Assembly: GCA_964573715.1 (NCBI GenBank) | Contig: CAZNKR010000020.1 | Span: 1-35,779, forward strand | Direction of reading: 5' to 3' | DNA: 35,779 nucleotides | From: SVEL01 sp964573715 | GTDB lineage: Bacteria > Bacillota > Clostridia > Lachnospirales > Lachnospiraceae | Shown: positions 1 to 9,665 of the stretch, piece by piece | Numbering within the stretch: the stretch's first letter is position 1 | Layout: each line of letters opens with the position of its first letter | The notes under the pieces: model-generated | What the model was told of the DNA's origin: nothing | Seen by the model: the letters and a program-made list of their open reading frames with translations, nothing else | The model's database searches: none | Position numbers and translations under genes: made by a program

Positions 1-317
1 CTACCTTTACATTTTTTATAGGATCTATATTTATATCTTTATATATATGACAACAATTAAATCCATATTCTAACATTGTTTTTGCTTCTTAAAAATCTTA
101 CTTTATAATCTGGTGCTGCCATAATAACAGCAATTAGCTCTACATCCTCTTTTATAGCCGTAGCACTTACACAGTATTTCGCCTTAGATGTTGATCCTGT
201 TTTTAAGCCTGTTGTATAATGATTATCAGATTCAGTAAGTCCACAGCAATCCTCAAAATTTGTATCAACCATTCCTAAAGATTTTGCCCTTTCATTCATA
301 AGTTTTACAAATTCCTT
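1..317 (-). pseudogene. Degraded D-Ala-D-Ala carboxypeptidase (DacF/PBP5-like) remnant
   Basis: Remnant of a penicillin-binding D-alanyl-D-alanine carboxypeptidase (peptidase S11), which trims peptidoglycan stem peptides outside the membrane. Codons from about 317 down read KEFVKLMNERAK, then LGMVDTNFEDCCGL and NHYTT, which jumps straight to GLKTGSTSKAKYCVSATA. The family normally has about 90 residues between HYTT and the KTG box, so an internal deletion lies near 210. After KVRF an extra base near 88-95 shifts the frame; the other frame continues as EAKTMLEYGFNCCHIYKDIN to the window edge. The N-terminal half with the SxxK serine and SxN motif is absent: an in-frame stop at 327-329 precedes the fragment, and the next gene ends at 353. 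An 80-residue ORF at 57-299 survives but cannot be a working enzyme. In Bacillus, dacF follows pdp and precedes spoIIA, which fits pdp lying nearby. I am sure of the family, less sure of the exact orthologue. Confidence 0.85.
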
Positions 318-352
318 AAAATATGATTATTGTACTAATAAAATTATTAAAA

Positions 353-2560
353 TTACTCCGTTGTTTCTTCTGTTTCTTCCTCAGTAGATAATTCTGCAAT
401 AATATAAATATAATCTGATGTTTTACTTAAAATTTTACCTTTATAATACTGTTTAACAACAAACGTATCAAGAGTATTTAATTCAGATATATATACTCTA
501 AGCTTAGTTGAATCTATAAACTCTGTTGAATACAGTTCTCCATTAATATATACCTTACTATATTTTGTAAAGTTCTCACCTTCAACAATATAATAATTCT
601 CATATTCATCGTCTACTTCCGAATCATCAGTTGTTGTTTCTTCTTCACTTGTTTCTTCTTCATTTGAATTTTCATCATCAATAGCATCATCAATTCCAAT
701 TACCTCGTCAGGATCTTTGGCAACATCAGGGTCCACAATATCTGTATTATTCGTTAAATAATCAAACTGCCCCTCATCTTTAATAATATCATTTATTTTT
801 ATATCTAGCGTACCCATAGACATATCTGTAGCAATGTATGGACTAATTCCATTAAATACATACATATCACCATATAAAATATCATATTCAAGTGTTTGTA
901 ATGCGCTTAAATAATCATCATCATTTTGATAAATTTGATGGAATTTGTTAATTACTCCACCATCTATATTCAACGCCTGCATAATTCTTGAACCTAATTC
1001 AAAGCTTTGAATATCTTTATCTGATAAATCAAAATCAAAATTACTCCAAATAATATATTCTGTCTGATAAAGATTTTTATTCTCAAGCTCATTTTCTGCA
1101 ATATCCAAGCTTGGTAAATGATCTCCATACATAACAAGAATTACATCCTCATCATATTCACTAAGTCTCCTGGTCAATTCACCTATAAAATCATCCATTT
1201 CCTTAATTTCATTGACATAGTATTCAAACTGGTACTGTCTACCTTCATCTTCTATACCTGAAACCGAAATAGCTGGATTTTCAATAACCGATGAAGTTGG
1301 ATAACTACCATGTCCTTGAACTGAAATCGCATATATATAGTCCTGTTCTTCAGTAGAATCTAACGCTTTAATAATTTCATCAGAAAGTATAATATCTTTG
1401 GCCCATTTAAGTGGGGTATATTCTGTAGGATACATATATTCGATGGATGTAAATTTATCAAATCCTAAATTTTTAAAGACCTTATTTCTATCATAAAAAG
1501 TTGCTGTATTATTATGTAGAGCATGGGATACATAACCATAATCTCTAAGAATGAAACTCATACTTTCACACGTTTCCTCCATTAGCACAGTTTTATATGG
1601 AAACTCACCAGGTCCAAAATCTTCCAAATTCATACCTGTCATAACTTCAAATTCAGTATTTGCTGTTCCATAGCCAACATTATTTACAGATAAATATCCA
1701 GAAGGAAACTCTTCTTTAAGCTTGTTAAAATTAGGAGTAGGATCTTCAGATACTTCTAGCCCCTTCACTTTATTTACATCAAAAAATGATTCAAGCTGTA
1801 AAAAAACAATATTAGGAGTGTTTACAGCCTCTGAATCTACAGTATTCTCTGTATGAATTCTTTCAACAATTTCTTCTAGGTTGCTTTCAGAGTATGTAAC
1901 TGGTTTTTTTACGCCGACATTTACTACACTATTAACAAAACAATATGAAAATCCGTAATTTTGATATGCAATTGACATATTTGGGAATTTTTCTGAAACC
2001 CATCCCTTTGATACGCCCAAATTAATTGAACCCATCATTATTCCAAAACTTATAAGAATATAAATACCACTTCTAATAAAATTAATCTTATTATCATATT
2101 TTGGAACTTTAATGTACAAACCAATTATTGCTAATGCAGCTAAAATAATTAAAGAAATTATCAAAATAAGAGTAAATGGATTTAAATATTTTTCAAAAAT
2201 ATCACCTACTGAACCAGCAAGTCTAATATCATTAAAAGAAAATGGTGTTTCTCTAAAAGATTTAATAATAAAATTAGCAATTCCAAGTCCAATCCAGACA
2301 CTTGAAATAGCAACAATGCCTGCTAGTCTTTTCTTAATAAGCAGTACAAATGATAAAGTAAAAAATATAATACTATAATTTATAAAAAATGTTGGAAAAT
2401 CACCAACAATTGATCCAAGAAACTTTAAAAAAGATCTTTTGTTTAAAGTTTCAATAATCATATTTACAATTAATGGGGCAATAAATAAAGCAATTACCGA
2501 TATTCTCTTCACCTTGTTGTTCTTTATATCTTTAAAATAATTTTGAAGTTTTTCTTTCAT
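353..2560 (-). CDS. LTA synthase-family sulfatase-fold membrane protein
   Basis: Predicted membrane phosphoglycerol (or similar) transferase of the LtaS family, acting outside the cell on glycerol-phosphate polymers or lipids. It has 735 residues. Hydrophobic segments fill about residues 18-190, and a sulfatase/alkaline-phosphatase domain follows from about 245 to 560. The metal and catalytic residues seen in LtaS are all present: Glu in LQLESFF (about 254), the nucleophile Thr in YGTANTEFE (about 299), His in VQGHGSYP (about 416), and Asp-His in MYGDHLP (about 480). A strongly acidic, Glu/Thr-rich linker (about 620-645) leads to a small C-terminal domain (ENFTKYSKVYINGE) that resembles an IPT/TIG-like fold; this last point is inference. 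The start is set by GGAGGAAAGAATG. The true substrate (type I lipoteichoic acid or another polymer) cannot be told from the sequence. Confidence 0.88.
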   Translation of the reverse strand: MKEKLQNYFKDIKNNKVKRISVIALFIAPLIVNMIIETLNKRSFLKFLGSIVGDFPTFFINYSIIFFTLSFVLLIKKRLAGIVAISSVWIGLGIANFIIKSFRETPFSFNDIRLAGSVGDIFEKYLNPFTLILIISLIILAALAIIGLYIKVPKYDNKINFIRSGIYILISFGIMMGSINLGVSKGWVSEKFPNMSIAYQNYGFSYCFVNSVVNVGVKKPVTYSESNLEEIVERIHTENTVDSEAVNTPNIVFLQLESFFDVNKVKGLEVSEDPTPNFNKLKEEFPSGYLSVNNVGYGTANTEFEVMTGMNLEDFGPGEFPYKTVLMEETCESMSFILRDYGYVSHALHNNTATFYDRNKVFKNLGFDKFTSIEYMYPTEYTPLKWAKDIILSDEIIKALDSTEEQDYIYAISVQGHGSYPTSSVIENPAISVSGIEDEGRQYQFEYYVNEIKEMDDFIGELTRRLSEYDEDVILVMYGDHLPSLDIAENELENKNLYQTEYIIWSNFDFDLSDKDIQSFELGSRIMQALNIDGGVINKFHQIYQNDDDYLSALQTLEYDILYGDMYVFNGISPYIATDMSMGTLDIKINDIIKDEGQFDYLTNNTDIVDPDVAKDPDEVIGIDDAIDDENSNEEETSEEETTTDDSEVDDEYENYYIVEGENFTKYSKVYINGELYSTEFIDSTKLRVYISELNTLDTFVVKQYYKGKILSKTSDYIYIIAELSTEEETEETTE

Positions 2561-2636
2561 TCTTTCCTCCAGAATTTTATATATATTGATTTTACTGTGA
2601 CTTAAATACTAATGATTTAGTATATCTATATAAAAT

Positions 2637-3239
2637 TTAATAAAATATCTTTTGTTCATTAATAATATCAAATTTTTCTTCGTTATAATTTATGATAATA
2701 ACGTTACAATTTTTTTGCAATCCACCAGACCAAAATTCGGACATATCTTGCTTTTTTACATACATCATAAGTGCTTTATTCATAGCACCATGTGCAACTA
2801 TCATGATTCTTTCAGAGTTTTTATGTTTAAGCAAAATATCCTGCATGAATTTTCTTCCTCTTTCACAAAGATGCTCCAGTGTTTCTCCATTTTTAGCTGG
2901 AACATATAATTCTGGATGATCAAAAAAATTCTTGAAGCTAGTTCCCTTTTCCACCAATTCATTCATACAATGTCCTTCATATTCTCCAAAGGACACTTCT
3001 TTGATTCTCTCATCCTTTATGATAGGAATATCTCTATTACCCCTAATAAGCTGTGCAGTGGTATATGCTCGAATAAGAGGGCTTGAATAAATACAATCAA
3101 AATTAACATTGATTAATGCTTCCCCTGTTTTTTTAGCTAGTTCTTCCCCATATTCATTAAGTTTAATGTCAGCAGTTCCCTGAATTCTTTTCTCTTTATT
3201 CCATACAGTTTCACCGTGACGTACTATATATATTTCCAT
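2637..3239 (-). CDS. Histidine phosphatase family protein (phosphoglycerate mutase-like)
   Basis: Cytoplasmic phosphatase of the histidine phosphatase (GpmB/CobC/PhoE) superfamily, 200 residues, a usual length. The N-terminus carries the signature VRHGETVWN, whose His takes the phosphate. SSPLIRAYTTAQ supplies the next conserved Ser/Arg region, and IMIVAHGAMNKAL near residue 150 holds the second catalytic His. The shortness and broad-specificity features argue against the glycolytic mutase GpmA, so the substrate is unknown; alpha-ribazole phosphatase or a sugar-phosphate phosphatase are both possible. It stands between the PFOR terminator and the LtaS-like gene, about 76 bases upstream of the latter, and may be co-transcribed with it. 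A weak SD (GAGGA) precedes the ATG. Confidence 0.85.
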   Translation of the reverse strand: MEIYIVRHGETVWNKEKRIQGTADIKLNEYGEELAKKTGEALINVNFDCIYSSPLIRAYTTAQLIRGNRDIPIIKDERIKEVSFGEYEGHCMNELVEKGTSFKNFFDHPELYVPAKNGETLEHLCERGRKFMQDILLKHKNSERIMIVAHGAMNKALMMYVKKQDMSEFWSGGLQKNCNVIIINYNEEKFDIINEQKIFY

Positions 3240-3313
3240 AAATAATCCTCAGATGTATTAGTTCATTTTTGAGATACATTTTCACATTATACACCCAATC
3301 AAACTTAATCGCA

Positions 3314-3352
3314 AGAAAAAGGACATAGGTTAAATAATTAACCCATGTCCTT
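3314..3352 (-). terminator. Intrinsic terminator of the PFOR gene
   Basis: Arms 3319-3333 and 3338-3352 pair over 15 positions (AAGGACATGGGTTAA in minus orientation) with a single G-U-type mismatch and a four-base loop. A T-rich tail (CCTTTTTCTTG) follows on the minus strand. It lies 63 bases past the PFOR stop codon. Confidence 0.85.
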
Positions 3353-3414
3353 CATGTTATTAATATTAATAGATTATAGAATATTACTTAAAATTATTTT
3401 TTTAAATATTAAAT

Positions 3415-6400
3415 TTATTCGTATAAATTACCAAGCTTTTGTAAATATTCAAACTTATCCTTTGCCTGTTGTTCTGCTTTTGCAAATAACTCCTTAGCTC
3501 TTTCTGGATTTGAACGGGCTAATGCTGAGTATCTTACTTCGTTATTAAGGAAGTCTTGATATTCAGTTGTTGGAGCTTTACTATCAAGCATAAATGGATT
3601 CTTACCTTCAGCTTTTAGTCTAGGATCAAATCTAAATAAGTTCCAATAGCCAGAAGTTACAGCTTTCTTTTCTTCTGCCTGAGCACCACTCATACCACCT
3701 TTAATACCATGAATAATACATGGAGCATAAGCGATAATAATTGATGGGCCATTATAACTTTCAGCTTCTACAAAAGCCTTAATACACTGATTCATATCAG
3801 CACCCTGAGCTATCTGTGCAACATAAACATATCCATAACTCATAGCTATTTGTGCTAAATCCTTCTTCTTTACATCTTTACCACCAGCAGCAAACTGAGC
3901 TATTGCACCAGTTGGAGTAGATTTAGATGACTGTCCACCTGTATTTGAATATACTTCTGTATCAAATACAAGAATATTTACATCCTGACCGCTTGCTATA
4001 ACATGGTCAAGACCACCAAATCCAATATCATAAGCCCAACCATCTCCACCGAAGATCCATTGTGACTTCTTTGATAAGAAATCTTTGTAATTTAATACAT
4101 CTTTACCAGCATCACATCCACATGCTTCTAATGCATTAACTAATTCGTCTGTAGCTGCTCCGTTTGTAGCTCCGCTTTCAAATGACTCTAAATACTTAGC
4201 TGCTGCAGCTTTAACTGTTGCATTATCTGTAGAATTAGCAATAATTTCAATTTTAGCTTTAAGACCTTTTCTCATAGCATTCTGAGCTAATTTCATACCA
4301 AGACCAAATTCAGCATTGTCTTCAAATAATGAATTTGACCATGCAGGTCCTTTGCCTTCACTATTTACTGTATAAGGAGTTGATGGTGATGAATTTCCCC
4401 AAATTGATGAACATCCTGTTGCATTTGCAATATATGCTCTATCACCAAATAACTGAGTCATAAGTTTGGCATATGGAGTTTCACCACAACCAGCACATGC
4501 ACCTGAATACTCAAGTAATGGCTGTTTAAACTGGCTACCCTTTACAGTTGTTTCTTTAAATTTCTCTAATACATCTGCCTTCTTTGGTAAAGTCTGTCCA
4601 TAATCAAATACTGGCTGTTCACCAAGCTGTGTATCTAATGGAGACATTGTAAGTGCCTTGTTACCCTTCATTCCAGGACAAACAGTTACACAAGAACCAC
4701 ATCCAGTACAATCTAATGCAGAAACTGTCATAACAAACTTCTTACCTGGCATACCCATCATATCTTTAGCCTTTGTTCCTTCTGGAGCATTAGCAAGTTC
4801 TTCTTCAGTCATTGCAACTGGTCTAATACATGCATGTGGGCAAACATATGAACAGAAATTACATTCAATACAATTTTCAGGATTCCATGCTGGAACATCA
4901 ATAGCGATACCACGTTTTTCAAAAGCAGCAGCTCCTGAAGGAGTTGTACCATCTACATATGGTTTAAATTTTGAAACAGGTAAGTTTTTACCTTCTTGCA
5001 TATTAATTGGTACCTGAATATTATTAACAAAATCAACAACATCCTGTCTATCGCCAGTAACAGTCTTGCCAAGAACTTCATCTGTTGCATTCTTCCAGCT
5101 TTCAGGAACAGTAACAGAAACCACATCTTTAGCACCTCTGTCAATTGCATCATAATTCATCTGAACAATTGCATCACCCTTTTTGCCATAAGCATACTTT
5201 GCAGCAGCTTTCATAAGTTCAATTGCCTTATCCTCTGGAATAATATTTGCAAGCTTAAAGAATGCTGATTGTAATACAGTATTGATACGTCCACCAAGGC
5301 CAATCTCTTTACCCACCTTAATACCATCAATTTTATATAGCTTAATCTTGTGATCTGCAATATATTTTTTAACCTGTCCTGGTAAATGTTTTTCAAGTCC
5401 ATCCATATCCCAACTACAGTTAAGTAAGAATGTACCACCATCAACTAAGTCTTGAACCATATTGTATTTACGAACATATGCAGGATTGTGGCAAGCTACA
5501 AAATTTGCCTTGCTAATAAGATATGTTGACTTAATAGGTTCTTTACCAAAACGCAAATGAGAAATTGTAACACCACCAGATTTCTTTGAATCGTAGTCAA
5601 AATATGCTTGAGCATACATATCTGTGTTATCACCAATGATTTTTATTGAGTTCTTATTTGCACCAACTGTACCATCAGCGCCAAGTCCCCAGAACTTACA
5701 TCTAATAATTGATGCTGGAGCAGTATCTGGATTCTCCTCTATTGGTAATGAAAGATTTGTAACATCATCCACAATACCAATTGTAAATTTCTTTTTAGTA
5801 GTATTTTTATAAACTGAAATAATCTGAGCAGGAGTTGTATCCTTAGAGCCAAGTCCATATCTTCCTGAAAATACAGGAATATTTGCAAATTTAGAATCTC
5901 TTAAAGCTGCAACAACATCAAGGAATAATGGTTCTCCAAGTGCTCCAGGCTCTTTTGTTCTATCAAGAACGCTTATTTGTTTTACTGAATCAGGCATAAC
6001 ATCTAATAAATGTTTTACGCTAAATGGTCTATAAAGTCTAACTTTTATAACACCAACTTTTTGACCCTGTTTCATAAGATAATCAATAGTTTCATCTATT
6101 GTCTCACATACTGAACCCATAGCGATTATTACATGTTCTGCGTCAGCTGAACCATAGTAATTAAATAATTTATAGTCAGTTCCAATTTTTGAATTTACTT
6201 TATTCATATAATCTTCAACAATTGCAGGAAGTGCATCATAATATTCATTACATGCTTCTCTTGCCTGGAAGAAAATATCAGGATTTTGTGCAGAACCTCT
6301 CTGACAAGGATGATTTGGATTAAGACAATTATTTCTATATTCCATAACTGCATCTTTATCAAGCATATCATCTAAGTCTTCATAATCCCAAACTTCAATT

Positions 6401-6945
6401 TTTTGTAACTCATGGGATGTTCTAAATCCATCGAAGAAATTAATGAATGGAACTTTTCCTTTAAGTGCAGAGCAATGTGAAACTGGAGTTAAATCCATAA
6501 CTTCCTGTACACCTGAACTACAAAGCATTGCAAAACCTGTCTGTCTACAAGCATATACATCTGAGTGATCACCAAAAATTGATAATGCGTGAGAAGCTAA
6601 TGCTCTGGCGGAAACATCAATAACACCTGGTAATAATTCTCCTGCTATTTTATACATATTTGGAATCATAAGTAAAAGACCCTGAGACGCTGTAAAGGTT
6701 GTAGTAAGCGCACCCGCTGCTAAAGCACCGTGAACTGCACCTGCCGCACCTGCTTCAGATTGCATCTCTTGAACCATAACTTCTTGTCCAAATAAATTCT
6801 TACGTCCTTCTGTAGCCCATTTGTCTGATAATTCAGCCATAACAGATGAAGGAGTAATTGGGTAAATAGCAGCAACGTCAGAATATGCATATGACACATG
6901 AGCTGCAGCTGTATTACCATCCATGGTTTTCATTTTTCTTGCCAT
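3415..6945 (-). CDS. nifJ: Pyruvate:ferredoxin (flavodoxin) oxidoreductase
   Basis: Single-chain PFOR of 1176 residues, full length. It oxidises pyruvate with CoA to acetyl-CoA and CO2 and passes electrons to ferredoxin, the central catabolic step of anaerobic fermenters. Domain order is standard: N-terminal pyruvate-binding domain (YPITPSSVMAEL, TASQGLLLM), the transketolase-like domain II, the EKR/gamma domain (FWGLGADGTVGANKNSIKI), two [4Fe-4S] motifs at about 690 (CIECNFCSYVCP) and 744 (CTGCGSCVTVCP), then the TPP domain from about 815 (CAGCGETPY) with GDGWAYDIGFGGLDHV and NTGGQSSKSTPTG. The TPP region also holds the Cys residues that bind the proximal cluster. The start follows a strong SD (ACGGAGGTAAAAAAATG). 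It is probably monocistronic, having its own terminator at 3314-3352. A TATAAT-like -10 near 6990 is visible, but the -35 is poor. Confidence 0.98.
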   Translation of the reverse strand: MARKMKTMDGNTAAAHVSYAYSDVAAIYPITPSSVMAELSDKWATEGRKNLFGQEVMVQEMQSEAGAAGAVHGALAAGALTTTFTASQGLLLMIPNMYKIAGELLPGVIDVSARALASHALSIFGDHSDVYACRQTGFAMLCSSGVQEVMDLTPVSHCSALKGKVPFINFFDGFRTSHELQKIEVWDYEDLDDMLDKDAVMEYRNNCLNPNHPCQRGSAQNPDIFFQAREACNEYYDALPAIVEDYMNKVNSKIGTDYKLFNYYGSADAEHVIIAMGSVCETIDETIDYLMKQGQKVGVIKVRLYRPFSVKHLLDVMPDSVKQISVLDRTKEPGALGEPLFLDVVAALRDSKFANIPVFSGRYGLGSKDTTPAQIISVYKNTTKKKFTIGIVDDVTNLSLPIEENPDTAPASIIRCKFWGLGADGTVGANKNSIKIIGDNTDMYAQAYFDYDSKKSGGVTISHLRFGKEPIKSTYLISKANFVACHNPAYVRKYNMVQDLVDGGTFLLNCSWDMDGLEKHLPGQVKKYIADHKIKLYKIDGIKVGKEIGLGGRINTVLQSAFFKLANIIPEDKAIELMKAAAKYAYGKKGDAIVQMNYDAIDRGAKDVVSVTVPESWKNATDEVLGKTVTGDRQDVVDFVNNIQVPINMQEGKNLPVSKFKPYVDGTTPSGAAAFEKRGIAIDVPAWNPENCIECNFCSYVCPHACIRPVAMTEEELANAPEGTKAKDMMGMPGKKFVMTVSALDCTGCGSCVTVCPGMKGNKALTMSPLDTQLGEQPVFDYGQTLPKKADVLEKFKETTVKGSQFKQPLLEYSGACAGCGETPYAKLMTQLFGDRAYIANATGCSSIWGNSSPSTPYTVNSEGKGPAWSNSLFEDNAEFGLGMKLAQNAMRKGLKAKIEIIANSTDNATVKAAAAKYLESFESGATNGAATDELVNALEACGCDAGKDVLNYKDFLSKKSQWIFGGDGWAYDIGFGGLDHVIASGQDVNILVFDTEVYSNTGGQSSKSTPTGAIAQFAAGGKDVKKKDLAQIAMSYGYVYVAQIAQGADMNQCIKAFVEAESYNGPSIIIAYAPCIIHGIKGGMSGAQAEEKKAVTSGYWNLFRFDPRLKAEGKNPFMLDSKAPTTEYQDFLNNEVRYSALARSNPERAKELFAKAEQQAKDKFEYLQKLGNLYE

Positions 6946-7027
6946 TTTTTTACCTCCGTATTTAATGAAGACTTTGTCCTCACAGTATTGTATAATATTA
7001 TATCATTTATAGGTTAATAAAACAAGT

Positions 7028-8335
7028 TTATATAGCTTGTTTAACTATCTTTGGAATTATAAGATTTTCCTTAACTTCTGAAATAGTAACTGCTTCATAA
7101 AGTTTCTTACAAGCTTCATTATATTTCATTTCATCATTTGCGTAAACCGTGAAAATACTGGTATTTTTGTCAACCTCTTCGCCTAATTTTTTATTCAAAA
7201 CTATGCCTACAAACGGATCGATTATAGAATCCTTTGTTTCTCTTCCACCACCAAGAATTTGTACTGCACGACCAATTTTTTGTGTATCAAAATCAGTAAT
7301 TACACCTTGAGATTTAGAATTAATATTTTCTATAAATTTTGCTTTTAAAAGTACTGAATAATCTGAAACAAAATCTGTTTTTCCACCTTGAGCTTCAACA
7401 AACTGTATAAACTTCTTTAGGGCACTTCCATCTAATATTGTATCTTCCAAAAGTTTTTTTGCTAAAGCTTCATTATCAGCACGTCCAGACAGCATAACCA
7501 TTTTACATCCTAATGCATAAACAACCGCGAGAGTATCATGGCAACCTTTACCTTTTAAAGTTTCAACTACTTCTATGATTTCCAATGCATTGCCAATATG
7601 TGTACCCAATGGCTGATTCATATCTGTAACCACTGCAGCCATCTTTTTGCCCGCACTTTCACCAATTTTAACCATTGTTTTTGCCAACATCAATGCATTT
7701 TCTTCATCTTGCATAAACGCTCCATTGCCACACTTAACATCAAGAACTATTGCATCAGCACCTGATGCTAGCTTTTTACTCATAATACTACTAGCAATCA
7801 GTGGTATACAGTCAACTGTAGCTGTCACATCCCTTAATGCATATATTTTTTTATCAGCAGGAGCAAGATTTGCAGTTTGTCCGGCTATAGCGATACCAAT
7901 ATTATTCACATTATTAATGAATTTTTCTTCTGAAAGACTAGTTGAAAATCCAGAAATGCTTTCTAATTTATCAATAGTGCCCCCAGTATGTCCCAAGCCT
8001 CTTCCAGACATCTTTGCTACAGGTATTCCTAGGGCAGCAATCATTGGAGATAATATTAATGAGATTTTGTCTCCAACTCCTCCCGTACTGTGCTTATCAA
8101 CTTTAATACCATTTATCTTAGATAAGTCTAAAACGTCACCACTATCTCTCATAGTCATGGTTAATGAATAGGTTTCATTATCATTCATACCATTTATGCA
8201 TATAGCCATAAGTAATGCAGACATCTGATAATCAGGTATATTACCGTTTGTATAACCTAATACCATGAATTCTATTTCTTCTTTACTTAATTCCATTTTA
8301 TTTTTCTTTTTTGTAAGTATGTCATAAGCATTCAT
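7028..8335 (-). CDS. pdp: Pyrimidine-nucleoside phosphorylase
   Basis: Splits thymidine, uridine and deoxyuridine with phosphate to base plus (deoxy)ribose-1-phosphate, feeding the phosphopentomutase encoded just upstream. Thymidine phosphorylase signatures are present: KHSTGGVGDKISL, SGRGLGHTGGTIDKLES and VDCIPLIASSIMSKKLA. I place the start at the ATG at 8335 (435 residues), not the in-frame GTG at 8341, because GGAGG lies seven bases upstream and the ATG overlaps the deoB stop as ATGA, a translational coupling arrangement. The 3' end holds a weak AT-rich hairpin (7020-7042) over the stop codon that could end the deoB-pdp transcript. The pairing with deoB and the nearby xerD and dacF relic match the Bacillus drm-pdp-dacF region. 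Confidence 0.95.
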   Translation of the reverse strand: MNAYDILTKKKNKMELSKEEIEFMVLGYTNGNIPDYQMSALLMAICINGMNDNETYSLTMTMRDSGDVLDLSKINGIKVDKHSTGGVGDKISLILSPMIAALGIPVAKMSGRGLGHTGGTIDKLESISGFSTSLSEEKFINNVNNIGIAIAGQTANLAPADKKIYALRDVTATVDCIPLIASSIMSKKLASGADAIVLDVKCGNGAFMQDEENALMLAKTMVKIGESAGKKMAAVVTDMNQPLGTHIGNALEIIEVVETLKGKGCHDTLAVVYALGCKMVMLSGRADNEALAKKLLEDTILDGSALKKFIQFVEAQGGKTDFVSDYSVLLKAKFIENINSKSQGVITDFDTQKIGRAVQILGGGRETKDSIIDPFVGIVLNKKLGEEVDKNTSIFTVYANDEMKYNEACKKLYEAVTISEVKENLIIPKIVKQAI

Positions 8336-9522
8336 CGGCACGCCTCCTTTATCTTGTCTAAGAACGAATCACCACATGAAAGATTATGAACCTTAAAATT
8401 TTGTGCAATGGTTGCTCCAATATCCGCAAAAGAATTTCTTACACCAAGATTTAAACCTTTTTTTAATTTCTTTGAATATACAATTAACGGAATATATTCT
8501 CTTGTATGATCAGTACCTTTAAATGTAGGATCACAGCCATGATCCGCGTTAATGATGAGCAAATCATCTTCCTTCATATTTGAAATTATTTCTGGTAATC
8601 TTTTATCAAATGCTACAAGTCCATCGGAATATCCTTTTACATCTCTTCTATGTCCCCACTTTGAATCAAAGTCTACTAGATTTGTAAATATCAAGCCTTC
8701 TTCTATATCATTCATATATTGAATGGTTTTATCAATACCATCCCCATTATCAATAGTATGAATAGCACTAGTAATTCCGCTTCCTGCAAAAATATCTTCA
8801 ATCTTTCCTACAGCACATACATTATGTCCATCATTCTTTAAATATTCCAATAAATTGTTACTATCAGGAACAAGAGAAAAATCTCGTCTATTTGAAGTTC
8901 TATTAAAGGGAGCCATACCATTAAACGGTCTTGCTATAACCCTAGCAACACCATCCTTGCCACATAAAATATTTCTTGCTACTTTGCACATATGGTACAA
9001 TTCATCAACAGAATAAACATCCTCATGACATGCAATTTGAAATACACTATCTGCAGAAGTATAAATAATCGGGCGTTTTGTTATAATATGCTCTTCTCCA
9101 AGTCTTTGTATGATTTCAGTTCCAGAAGCAGTACAATTTCCTAAAATCCCAGGTACTCCTGTCAGTTTAATAAATTCATTAACTATATAATCCGGAAAAC
9201 CATTAGGATAGGTTGGAAATGGTTCTTTCATAGAAACGCCTATCATTTCCCAATGACCAATGGTTGTATCTTTTCCTGCAGAAATTTGTTTAGCTTTACC
9301 ATAAATTCCTATGGGATTATTGCATAATTTGGGAATATTTGTATCATCAATATTTGACAAACCAAGTTTAATAAGATTATCAACCTTTAATGATGGAAAT
9401 TGATTAAAAATATGACCAAGAGTATCTGCTCCTTCATCTCCAAATTCTTTTGCATCACTTGCTTCACCAATTCCCACGCTATCTAGAATTATCCAAATGA
9501 CTCTTTTAAATTCTTTGTTCAT
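8332..9522 (-). CDS. deoB: Phosphopentomutase
   Basis: Interconverts (deoxy)ribose-1-phosphate and the 5-phosphate, linking nucleoside salvage to central metabolism. It has 396 residues, standard for DeoB. Alkaline-phosphatase-superfamily metal-site motifs are visible: WIILDSVGIGEASDA at the N-terminus, GADTLGHI, and NADHGCDPTFKGTDHTREY near the C-terminus, with the DeoB-specific cap region between. The reading frame extends to 9549, but the ATG at 9522 is preferred because AAAGGGTGA lies four bases before it and the protein then begins MNKEFKRVIWIILDS, as expected. It is translationally coupled to pdp downstream through an ATGA overlap. Confidence 0.95.
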   Translation of the reverse strand: MNKEFKRVIWIILDSVGIGEASDAKEFGDEGADTLGHIFNQFPSLKVDNLIKLGLSNIDDTNIPKLCNNPIGIYGKAKQISAGKDTTIGHWEMIGVSMKEPFPTYPNGFPDYIVNEFIKLTGVPGILGNCTASGTEIIQRLGEEHIITKRPIIYTSADSVFQIACHEDVYSVDELYHMCKVARNILCGKDGVARVIARPFNGMAPFNRTSNRRDFSLVPDSNNLLEYLKNDGHNVCAVGKIEDIFAGSGITSAIHTIDNGDGIDKTIQYMNDIEEGLIFTNLVDFDSKWGHRRDVKGYSDGLVAFDKRLPEIISNMKEDDLLIINADHGCDPTFKGTDHTREYIPLIVYSKKLKKGLNLGVRNSFADIGATIAQNFKVHNLSCGDSFLDKIKEACR

Positions 9523-9624
9523 ATCTTCACCCTTTGAGAAAAATCTCACCTTTCATTACATATATTGTACAACATTAAGGCTAAATAGACCATTAAACTT
9601 ATGTGAAATTTTTGTATAATTTCA

Positions 9625-9660
9625 TAAAAAAACTTGGCATAAAATTAAAAGCCAAGTTTT
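9625..9660 (-). terminator. Intrinsic terminator after DAHP synthase gene
   Basis: Perfect 10-bp stem, arms 9629-9638 and 9651-9660 (AAAACTTGGC in minus orientation), loop of 12, followed by a run of seven T on the minus strand. It starts five bases past the aroF-type stop codon and insulates deoB. Confidence 0.88.
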
Positions 9661-9665
9661 ATATA

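Noticed and set aside
2112..2378. 88-codon plus-strand ORF in the LtaS-like gene
   Set aside because: Antisense to the membrane-helix region, with no SD or recognisable domain.
2606..2623. Seven-bp stem between the histidine phosphatase and LtaS-like genes as a terminator
   Set aside because: The stem is short and AT-rich, and no T-run follows on the minus strand.
4658..5017. 119-codon plus-strand ORF inside the PFOR gene
   Set aside because: It is antisense to conserved PFOR codons, including the ferredoxin motifs, and has no family features or SD.
7647..8171. 174-codon plus-strand ORF within pdp
   Set aside because: Shadow of a strongly conserved gene on the other strand; composition is typical of antisense frames.
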